From Planktosalinus lacus (lineage in GTDB: Bacteria; Bacteroidota; Bacteroidia; Flavobacteriales; Flavobacteriaceae), in contig NZ_BMGK01000007.1 of assembly GCF_014640155.1 (NCBI RefSeq), forward strand, positions 1 to 64,000: a DNA stretch of 64,000 nucleotides. The letters run 5' to 3'. Shown in pieces: positions 45,137 through 54,125 of this stretch. The notes under the pieces were generated by a model that saw nothing but the letters and a program-made list of their open reading frames with translations, made no database searches and was not told the origin of the DNA. The position numbers were made by a program, and so were the translations under genes. Numbering within the stretch: the first letter of the stretch is position 1; every line of letters begins with the position of its first letter.

Positions 45137-46171
45137 ATGAGTAATAACAACGAGATTTCCGCCTCCGCGGGAATATACATACAAGACGTGACCTTAAGAG
45201 ACGGCATGCATGCCATAGGTCATCAGTACACTAAAGAGCAGGTATTTCAAATTGCAAAAGCATTGGACCAAGCCAAAGTAGATGCCATTGAAGTGGCTCA
45301 TGGCGACGGATTGGCAGGAGGAAGCTTTAATTATGGTTTCGGCGCACATACTGACTGGGACTGGCTGGAAGGGCTGGCCGAAACCCTGGAACATGCAGTT
45401 TTGACCACATTATTGCTTCCCGGGATTGGGACGATTTCAGACTTAAAAAAGGCTGCACAACTGGGTGTAAAATCCGTGCGTATTGCTACTCATTGTACCG
45501 AGGCTGACGTGGCGGCTCAACACATCGCTGCTGCGAAAGAATTAGGAATGGACGTTGCCGGATTTTTGATGATGGCTCATATGAATCCACCTCAAAAACT
45601 GGCCGAACAAGCCAAATTAATGGAAAGCTATGGAGCCGATTGTGTCTATGTAACCGATTCTGCCGGAGCTTTGCTGATGCAGGATGTCGTAGATAGAATG
45701 AATGCTTTTAAAGACACATTAGACCCCAAAACACAAATAGGAATTCACTGCCATCATAACCTTTCGCTGGGTGTCGCCAATACTATTGTTGCGATGGAGC
45801 ACGGAGCCACACGACTTGATGCCTCATTGGCAGGAATGGGTGCCGGAGCAGGTAATTGTCCGCTGGAAGTGCTCATTGCTGTGCTAGACAGAATGAATGT
45901 CCCGGTCAATTGCAAATTGTATCCTTTGATGGATTTGGCTGATGATATTGTTCGTCCCATTCAAAAAAGACCGGTGCGCGTGGATAGGGAAACCTTATCA
46001 CTGGGCTATGCGGGTGTGTATTCCAGCTTTTTATTACACGCTGAAAAAGCAGCAATAACATATGGACTGAAAACAGGTGATATCCTTCAGGAGCTGGGAA
46101 GAAGAAAAATGGTGGGCGGACAAGAAGATATGATTGTAGATGTAGCTCTGGATATGCTCAAAAAAAATTAA
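45137..46171 (+). CDS. mhpE: 4-hydroxy-2-oxovalerate aldolase
   Basis: 344 residues, normal length, 17 bp after mhpF. Splits 4-hydroxy-2-oxovalerate to pyruvate and acetaldehyde. Family blocks [14 protein letters not shown] (R21, D22), the metal site [12 protein letters not shown] and [11 protein letters not shown] are intact. Residues 4-15 ([12 protein letters not shown]) are encoded by a palindromic repeat (45149-45174) and correspond to a non-conserved N-terminus. Confidence 0.96.
   Translation: MSNNNEISASAGIYIQDVTLRDGMHAIGHQYTKEQVFQIAKALDQAKVDAIEVAHGDGLAGGSFNYGFGAHTDWDWLEGLAETLEHAVLTTLLLPGIGTISDLKKAAQLGVKSVRIATHCTEADVAAQHIAAAKELGMDVAGFLMMAHMNPPQKLAEQAKLMESYGADCVYVTDSAGALLMQDVVDRMNAFKDTLDPKTQIGIHCHHNLSLGVANTIVAMEHGATRLDASLAGMGAGAGNCPLEVLIAVLDRMNVPVNCKLYPLMDLADDIVRPIQKRPVRVDRETLSLGYAGVYSSFLLHAEKAAITYGLKTGDILQELGRRKMVGGQEDMIVDVALDMLKKN
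45149..45174 (+). repeat. Palindromic repeat, copy 4, in frame inside mhpE
   Basis: AACGAGATTTCCGCCTCCGC then GGGAAT. Same element as copies 1-3. It is in the same frame as copy 3: [12 protein letters not shown] here against HNEDIPANTGII in HemC. Confidence 0.75.
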
Positions 46172-46181
46172 CATAATGCAA

Positions 46182-46215
46182 AAAAGGTGACCGAGAGATC
46201 ACCTTTTCTTTTTAT
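46182..46215. terminator. Bidirectional terminator between mhpE and katG
   Basis: AAAAGGTGA (46182-46190) pairs with TCACCTTTT (46199-46207), followed by T-rich sequence. It separates convergent genes. Confidence 0.8.
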
Positions 46216-46227
46216 ATGAGGATTTGT

Positions 46228-48697
<2,470 letters not shown>

Positions 48698-48729
48698 TTT
48701 TGTAACAGATAAAATTTAATATATATTTG
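48698..48729 (+). promoter_or_regulatory. Promoter of the tRNA-Asn gene
   Basis: TTTTG (48698-48702), 19-base spacer, TATATTTG (48722-48729): an exact Bacteroidota -33/-7 promoter, 45 bp upstream of the tRNA. A short hairpin GCTTA/TAAGC lies in the leader (48735-48752). Confidence 0.75.
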
Positions 48730-48774
48730 CATCCGCTTAGCGAAAGTTAAGCATTTAAAATGGTGAAAACACCT

Positions 48775-48848
48775 TCCTCCTTAGCTCAGTTGGTTAGAGC
48801 ATCTGACTGTTAATCAGAGGGTCCTAGGTTCGAGCCCTAGAGGGGGAG
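48775..48848 (+). tRNA. tRNA-Asn (anticodon GTT)
   Basis: 74 nt. Acceptor stem TCCTCCT/AGGGGGA, with one T-G wobble; D-arm GCTCAGTTGGTTAGAGC; anticodon arm TCTGA-CTGTTAA-TCAGA with GTT; T-arm CTAGG-TTCGAGC-CCTAG; discriminator G. CCA is not encoded. A 30-bp tandem repeat is fused to its 3' end. Confidence 0.97.
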
Positions 48849-48969
48849 CAAGTTTCGAGTCCGCCTCTGGCGGAGGAGCAAGTTTCGAGTCCGCCTCTGG
48901 CGGAGGAGCAAGTTTCGAGTCCGCCTCTGGCGGAGGAGCAAGTTTCGAGTCCGCCTCTGGCGGAGGAGC
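48845..48969 (+). repeat. 30-bp tandem repeat fused to the tRNA-Asn 3' end
   Basis: Four exact 30-bp units (48845-48964) plus 5 bases. Each unit has GGAGCA, TTTCGAG and a 6-bp hairpin TCCGCC-TCT-GGCGGA. The pieces TTCGAG and GGAGCA are those of the tRNA T-loop and 3' end, so each unit resembles a shortened tRNA tail. The first unit begins inside the acceptor stem of the real tRNA. Confidence 0.93.
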
Positions 48970-48979
48970 TAATTAAAAC

Positions 48980-49016
48980 AAAGGGGTTGCATTTATGCAA
49001 TCCCTTTTTGTTTTTT
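48980..49016 (+). terminator. Terminator of the tRNA-Asn transcript
   Basis: AAAGGGGTTGC (48980-48990) pairs with GCAATCCCTTT (48997-49007) with one wobble, followed by a T run. It implies that the tandem repeat is transcribed with the tRNA. Confidence 0.9.
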
Positions 49017-49071
49017 AAATGGTAACTTAGTTGTAACACAAAACCGGTATTTAGATACCTATTTTAATATT

Positions 49072-49143
49072 GGCCTCGTAGTTCAATGGATAGAATAGAA
49101 GTTTCCTAAACTTTAGATGCAAGTTCGATTCTTGCCGAGGTCA
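49072..49143 (+). tRNA. tRNA-Arg (anticodon CCT)
   Basis: 72 nt. Acceptor GGCCTCG/CGAGGTC with one G-T pair; anticodon loop TTCCTAA with CCT; T-arm GCAAG-TTCGATT-CTTGC; discriminator A followed by CA. Reads the rare codon AGG. Confidence 0.92.
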
Positions 49144-49244
49144 CAATCTCCTTCCCACAAACCAAAAAAACAATCCCTCGCTATTAACGCAATCTTTAGA
49201 AGTGTTTAACAGTTTCTTCCCAGTAAATTTTGTATATTAAGTGT

Positions 49245-49466
49245 ATGAAAAATCAAAAATACATATGGTTAGGTATCGCTACGCTGGCAGTGCTGGCAGT
49301 AGCAATACTCTCTGTAATGAATCCGGTATTTTCATATCTGTGGGTGCTTTGGATTGCTGCTGTGGTGTTGTTACTCATTGCAGTTTTTAAAGTCTTACAA
49401 GGAAAACGTTCCTCAAACAAAACCTTTAAAGACTGGTATGAAGACCATCCGCGAAATCCTAAGTAA
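49245..49466 (+). CDS. Hypothetical small membrane protein
   Basis: 73 residues from ATG 49245 (a TTG lies five codons upstream). Two hydrophobic segments at about 9-27 and 30-50, then a basic, polar tail (KVLQGKRSSNKTFKDWYEDHPRNPK). Not recognised. It stands alone downstream of the tRNA genes. Confidence 0.65.
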   Translation: MKNQKYIWLGIATLAVLAVAILSVMNPVFSYLWVLWIAAVVLLLIAVFKVLQGKRSSNKTFKDWYEDHPRNPK

Positions 49467-49552
49467 ATTCTTTTTTAAGCTGATATTTATCATAGATTCA
49501 TATTGTGAGCCAAAGTAACTTGCTACTCTAAAATCAAGTTGATTGTCAGTCT

Positions 49553-50653
49553 ATGAGAATGCTCCTCCCCCTACTGTTCGTTATACACGGATTGATTCAC
49601 TTTCTCGGATTCCTCAAAGGGTTTCAAATTCTTAAAATGGAGTCTATATCTTTTTCTGTGTCTAAAATAATGGCTGTTTTTTGGTTGATGACAGCTTTGT
49701 TGTTTATCATTACCTCCCTCACTTATTTTCTCAAAAAAGATATATGGATTGTATTGGGAGCGGTTGCTCTGGTGAGTTCTCAAATACTCATTTTTCTTCA
49801 TTGGCAGGATGCCAAATGGGGAACTCTTGCCAACATTATAATCCTGATTTGCATTCTGATAGCTTTTAGCATTCGGTCGCAGGAAAAGAAATTGGATATT
49901 GAAAAAAAGCAGTTTATCCAATCCCTCACTGCGACACAAAATCACACCCTACTTCCCGAAGATGTTTCTCATCTGCCGGTAGTTGTTCAACATTGGATGA
50001 AGCGTTCAGGTGTGGTGGGAAATCAACGTGCCTTTGGGTTGCGACTGCAGCAAACAGGCCAAATGAAAACCAAGCCTGAAGCCGGCTGGATGCCTTTTAC
50101 AGCCGAACAGTATTTTAATGCTCAACAACCCGCTTTTTACTGGACAGCAGAAGTATCAATGGGGTTTGGCTTATTTCTCAAAGGACGTGATTCTTTCAAG
50201 GAAGGTGAAGGAGAAATGATGATCAAGCTGGCATCTCTTTTTCCGGTGGTAAATGAAAAGCACACCCCACAAATCAATTCCGGTTCAATGATTCGTTTTT
50301 TGGCAGAAATTTGCTGGTTTCCATCGGCCGCAGCCTCGCCTTATATTGTTTGGGAAGAAAGGGATGCCTTTTCGGCAAAAGCCACATTCACACAAAAAGG
50401 AACAACAGTGTCGGGAATCTTTCGGTTTTCTGAAAAAGGTGATTTGATTTCGTTTGAAGCGGAACGCTATTTCGGCGGAAACGCCCAAGCAGAAAAACAC
50501 CTTTGGGTAGTCAATATTTTAGACCATGTTGAATTTGAAGGCATCAGGGTGCCACAGCAATGCAGTGTTGTATGGAAACTTCCCGAAGGCGACTTTGAAT
50601 GGTTGCAATTCTCAGTGACCAACCTGGATTACAATCCATTACAGACGTATTAG
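49553..50653 (+). CDS. Membrane protein of DUF6544/DUF6920 type
   Basis: 366 residues. Four hydrophobic segments in the first ~105 residues; a soluble ~250-residue domain follows, opening with LPVVVQHWMKRSGV and containing LRLQQTGQMKTKPEAGWMPFTAEQYF and PPAFYW-like PAFYWTAEVSMG. I associate this domain with DUF6544/DUF6920; function unknown. Monocistronic, convergent with the pseudouridine synthase gene. Confidence 0.75.
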   Translation: MRMLLPLLFVIHGLIHFLGFLKGFQILKMESISFSVSKIMAVFWLMTALLFIITSLTYFLKKDIWIVLGAVALVSSQILIFLHWQDAKWGTLANIIILICILIAFSIRSQEKKLDIEKKQFIQSLTATQNHTLLPEDVSHLPVVVQHWMKRSGVVGNQRAFGLRLQQTGQMKTKPEAGWMPFTAEQYFNAQQPAFYWTAEVSMGFGLFLKGRDSFKEGEGEMMIKLASLFPVVNEKHTPQINSGSMIRFLAEICWFPSAAASPYIVWEERDAFSAKATFTQKGTTVSGIFRFSEKGDLISFEAERYFGGNAQAEKHLWVVNILDHVEFEGIRVPQQCSVVWKLPEGDFEWLQFSVTNLDYNPLQTY

Positions 50654-50673
50654 ATAGAAGTTTTTGTAAAAAA

Positions 50674-51264
50674 TTAAAGTGTAGCAACATTAAAATTTTC
50701 AACTTCCTGAACGCCTTCAGAAGGCAATCCTTCCAGGCGCTCATTGCCTATGCGAACCCGCACCAGTCTGAGGGTTGGAAACCCCACAGCGGCAGTCATT
50801 TTTCGCACTTGCCTGAACTTACCTTCCGTAATTGTAATTGACACCCAGCTTGAAGGACCGTGACGGTCGTCCCGCACTTTTTTAGCGCGCTCAGGAAATT
50901 GAGGAACTTTTTTAGGAATATACACCTGAGCAGCTAAGGTGGTATAGCTACTTCCCTGAATGGAAATTTCAACACCTTGTTGTAGCGCAGCAATCGCAGC
51001 AGGCGTGATGAGGCCATCCACTTGTACATAATATTCCTTTTCAATCTCTTTGCTGCGCACAGCCGCGCTGGTTTTACCGCAGGTGGTGAGTAACAACAAA
51101 CCCTCAGAATCTTCATCAAGCCTGCCAATGGACATAGTGCCTTCAGGAAATGCACCTAGCTCAGTTAATAATCGTTTGTTTTTGCGGGTGTTTTGATTGT
51201 ACACAAACTGGCTCAACATCCCATAAGGTTTAAACACTTTAAAATGACGATGATTGTTTGCCAT
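50674..51264 (-). CDS. RsuA/RluE family pseudouridine synthase
   Basis: 196 residues from ATG 51264. Catalytic aspartate D50 in the family motif GRLDEDSEGLLLLT; the later RQVRKMTAAVGFPTLRLVRVRIG block is intact. It lacks an S4 domain, as in RluE, which modifies U2457 of 23S rRNA in E. coli. The exact site cannot be assigned here. Confidence 0.92.
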   Translation of the reverse strand: MANNHRHFKVFKPYGMLSQFVYNQNTRKNKRLLTELGAFPEGTMSIGRLDEDSEGLLLLTTCGKTSAAVRSKEIEKEYYVQVDGLITPAAIAALQQGVEISIQGSSYTTLAAQVYIPKKVPQFPERAKKVRDDRHGPSSWVSITITEGKFRQVRKMTAAVGFPTLRLVRVRIGNERLEGLPSEGVQEVENFNVATL

Positions 51265-51362
51265 GGAGAAATACAATTGTAGTTCAAGGCAAAATAATGG
51301 CTTTTTTGCTTACCGGGAAAAAGTTTTCTCAGATTTCAATTGAAAAACAAACAGGCCATTAA

Positions 51363-51941
51363 TTACTTTTCAGTGGACCGTTTGTGTCCACTAATTACTT
51401 CTGAGATAATGCCTTTATGATGGCTGAATTCGGCAATGAGCACCCCGGCCAGGTGTAGCACGATGAAGGCTGCTAAGTAGTAAACTGAAAGTTTGTGAAG
51501 GTCTTCCAGGGAGGCTTTAAACGTTTTAGGGAACAATTCTATCAAAAGACCGGTGATGAGAGAAACGGCAACAAATAGATAAAATACCAGATACACCCCA
51601 TATTGAAAACGTTCCCGGGATGAGAGATTTTTATTAAATGGATTCTGAAACACCATTTTTCCGCTAGCTCCCAGCCATATTCGAAGGCTAATTAAGCCTG
51701 TCAACAAATAACCACTGTAAATATGCCAGTCCCACATTGGTTTCCTGATTTGTTTTGCAATGACAATCAATTCGTCATAGCTAAGTGTGCTTTGCGAGGC
51801 GACCAGGGTTTGTTCAAGGATATCGGCGATACCAAATTTATTGAGCCAGGTTAGCCTTAAAAAGATGGTGAGCGCCAGAAAAAGGAATGTTAACGCAATA
51901 GCCCAGTGGAGCAGGCGAAAAGTACGTGAGTAGGGGTGCAT
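51363..51941 (-). CDS. Cytochrome b561/Ni-Fe hydrogenase b-type membrane protein
   Basis: 192 residues with four membrane helices. Conserved histidines in RLLHWAIALTF (H12), DWHIYSGYLLTG and AFIVLHLAGVLIAEFSHHKG are the heme b ligands of this family. It likely passes electrons between quinone and a periplasmic partner. Hsp20 lies downstream of its start on the same strand with a terminator between, so no operon is implied. Confidence 0.88.
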   Translation of the reverse strand: MHPYSRTFRLLHWAIALTFLFLALTIFLRLTWLNKFGIADILEQTLVASQSTLSYDELIVIAKQIRKPMWDWHIYSGYLLTGLISLRIWLGASGKMVFQNPFNKNLSSRERFQYGVYLVFYLFVAVSLITGLLIELFPKTFKASLEDLHKLSVYYLAAFIVLHLAGVLIAEFSHHKGIISEVISGHKRSTEK

Positions 51942-51973
51942 AAGATTGTTTTATGGGTGCTTTAAATTAATTT

Positions 51974-52009
51974 AGGGAAGGTGCTCCCAACTACAAAAGC
52001 ACCTTCCCT
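51974..52009 (-). terminator. Terminator of the Hsp20 gene
   Basis: AGGGAAGGTGCT (51974-51985) pairs perfectly with AGCACCTTCCCT (51998-52009). It lies 5 bp past the hsp20 stop on the minus strand. Confidence 0.8.
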
Positions 52010-52014
52010 TAAGT

Positions 52015-52500
52015 TTAGGTTACTTTTACTTTTTTGGGAGGAATGGTTTTTTCGGGCTCCATTTTTTGAAGTGTGAGTTGTAAAATACCATTTTTGTAAA
52101 TAGCTTTTACTTCTTTTTCTTCGTTAACGGTTTCCGGTAAACGCAAACTTCTTGTAAAGCGATTGTAACTAAACTCTTTTTTAACATAGCCTTCTTTCTC
52201 TTCTTCAGACTGTTGTTCTTTTTCGGCATATAAATTCAACATTCCATTTTCAATGGTGATGTCAAAATCGTCTTTCGAAAATCCGGGAGCGGCGACTTCA
52301 ATGGTGAAATGTTTGGGCTGCTCCTTCACATTAACTGCCGGACTGAAGTCAATGTCCGCATCTGAAATTCCTTGAAATAGGCGGTTGATGTTAAAAATGT
52401 CTTTGGGTCGATCCAACACTTCATCAAAAAACGGGTGTTTAAAGATGGAGGGTTCAACAAACGCAGGTAAGCGTCTCTTTTTGTTGGCAACAAGTGGCAT
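52015..52500 (-). CDS. Small heat shock protein, Hsp20/alpha-crystallin
   Basis: 161 residues. The alpha-crystallin domain spans ~50-150 (VNVKEQPKHFTIEVAAPGFSKDDFDITIENGMLNLYAEKE) and ends in YKNGILQLTLQK, followed by an IPP-type C-terminal motif. Holdase chaperone that forms oligomers and binds unfolding proteins. Monocistronic. Confidence 0.95.
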   Translation of the reverse strand: MPLVANKKRRLPAFVEPSIFKHPFFDEVLDRPKDIFNINRLFQGISDADIDFSPAVNVKEQPKHFTIEVAAPGFSKDDFDITIENGMLNLYAEKEQQSEEEKEGYVKKEFSYNRFTRSLRLPETVNEEKEVKAIYKNGILQLTLQKMEPEKTIPPKKVKVT

Positions 52501-52678
52501 GATCTAAAGGTTTTAAAGTGAAACCTGTATAATTGTTTAGAAACTGAGGTGCTCCTTTTTAGAAAACACAGCAGCATAATTATTTCAGAAGGGGGGTAGT
52601 AGCGACTTCTGAATATCCGGTCAGCGACCGGAGTGGATCCTTACATTTTTGAACCAGGGGCAACAAACATCAGAAAAA

Positions 52679-52822
52679 CTAGGTTGTATTTAAGTTTTTC
52701 CAGTCGGGATACCTGATTACAAAATGTGCTACGGCTTCTTTAAACAGCTTGACATCCTCTTTGGTGATTCTGTCTTTATGCAATAGCTGTTTGTACCGTT
52801 CTTTGTAACGCAAAGGAATCAT
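52679..52822 (-). CDS. Possible small protein, 47 residues
   Basis: An open frame of 47 codons from ATG 52822 to TAG. The product is charged and amphipathic: MIPLRYKERYKQLLHKD at the start and AHFVIRYPDWKNLNTT at the end. The composition looks like a real small protein. It lies in the 448-bp gap between hsp20 and the cytochrome gene, with no other candidate. No ribosome-binding site, as usual here. Not recognised. Confidence 0.4.
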   Translation of the reverse strand: MIPLRYKERYKQLLHKDRITKEDVKLFKEAVAHFVIRYPDWKNLNTT

Positions 52823-52948
52823 GGTACATAAATTTTAATGAACGTAAAAACATTTAGTAGGCCGTAATGGTATTTGGATGCTTAAAGTTACTTCGATCAT
52901 TTCAAATAAACGATGACATTTATCAGTTTTTGAAACTAATTTTATACA

Positions 52949-53917
52949 TTAAAAAACAATGCTCCAAATGCCTCTCACCTCATTTTCTTCATAACCCGTT
53001 GCCAGGTCATTGGGATACAATTCTTTAATTTTATCCAGCACTTTTAAATCAATTGTATTTGGTTTGCCATGGCACTGCAGGCACATGCTGTTGGTCACAA
53101 TGGGATAGTAAAACCGCGTCTGATTTCCCAGAGGTAATACCACCGGCTTGGGATCGTTTCCCAAGTCAATTTGTTCTTGAAAATAAGCTATATAATACTG
53201 CTCTTCTTCATTGGCAGCGTTGTTAGGGTTGCGGTTTTTGTCACTCACCCGCTTGATGACGGCATCGTGTTTGTCTTCCATTTGCTTTGTAAGGGGCATG
53301 GCTTCAATATTACAGAACTCCAATGCGTGCAAGGTTCCTTCCTTTTGAATGGCGGTCATCAGGTTTTGTCCCAGCAGTTGTTTGGTGGAGAGGGCATACT
53401 CCAGACCGATTTCAGCTTTTCGTTCGAGGGTGTTTTTCAGGGTGTCGTTTTGACCCATACCGCGGCGCATTCCTCTGCCCATACCTTTCCCTTGTCCGGG
53501 GCGGGTTTCATCCAGCGGATTGTGTTCATACAAATAGTCAGCAATCTGCTCCAGGGCGTCCTGCGGAAATTTCTGATAAGGCATCAATCCAAAATTGCGA
53601 ATGGCCCCCGGCATTTTAGCAATGTCTTCTGAAGGTTTTTCAAGAAACGTCAAAAAGTCTTTGGTAAAGGCTTCTTTAGAGGTGTTTGAATTAATGTAAT
53701 GATTTTGTACCATGGCCATAGGAGGGGCGATGCGGTTGTCGTGACCCACACCCTGTGGGGCATGACATACATAACAATGCGTTTCCAGTAGTTTTTTACC
53801 GGGGTGTTCTACGATTGCAAGCGCATCATTGGTTTCCTGAGCTTCATAGCCTTCTGATTTATTTTTGCAACTGCTTAATAAAAAGAGAATACTTAGTGCT
53901 GCGATGACAAGTTTCAT
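52949..53917 (-). CDS. DUF3365 (Tll0287-like) cytochrome lipoprotein
   Basis: 322 residues. Lipoprotein signal with C17. Two c-heme motifs are present: CYVCH (48-52) in an N-terminal cytochrome c domain and CLQCH (279-283) in the C-terminal DUF3365 domain. A low-complexity linker rich in Gly, Met and Arg (GQGKGMGRGMRRGMGQND) joins them. I infer a periplasmic or surface redox carrier or sensor. Monocistronic. Confidence 0.9.
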   Translation of the reverse strand: MKLVIAALSILFLLSSCKNKSEGYEAQETNDALAIVEHPGKKLLETHCYVCHAPQGVGHDNRIAPPMAMVQNHYINSNTSKEAFTKDFLTFLEKPSEDIAKMPGAIRNFGLMPYQKFPQDALEQIADYLYEHNPLDETRPGQGKGMGRGMRRGMGQNDTLKNTLERKAEIGLEYALSTKQLLGQNLMTAIQKEGTLHALEFCNIEAMPLTKQMEDKHDAVIKRVSDKNRNPNNAANEEEQYYIAYFQEQIDLGNDPKPVVLPLGNQTRFYYPIVTNSMCLQCHGKPNTIDLKVLDKIKELYPNDLATGYEENEVRGIWSIVF

Positions 53918-54055
53918 AATACTTTATTTGAACAATAAAAATACAAAGATTGTGCTTTTTGGAATGTAACTTAGGTTACTCAATGCATAAATAAGTCACC
54001 TGTCAAATTTAATTTTTTCAACCTCACTCGTAAGTACATTTTTAACTTAAACAAA

Positions 54056-54086
54056 AAAACCCTTGTCTCTTATTGACAAGGGTTTT
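54056..54086 (-). terminator. Terminator of the sortilin-like T9SS gene
   Basis: AAAACCCTTGTC (54056-54067) pairs perfectly with GACAAGGGTTTT (54075-54086) over a 7-base loop. On the minus strand the stem is followed by a run of T residues. Confidence 0.85.
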
Positions 54087-54125
54087 GATTCAGCCTGAGA
54101 AAGCTTAATATAAGCCTGTTAAAGC

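Noticed and set aside
48845-48969. CRISPR array
   Set aside because: Units are directly adjacent with no spacers, and no cas gene is near.
48824-49039. Minus-strand open frame with a repeated peptide (ARGGLETCS)
   Set aside because: It is the antisense of the tandem repeat and tRNA tail; the period of 30 bp keeps the frame open by chance.
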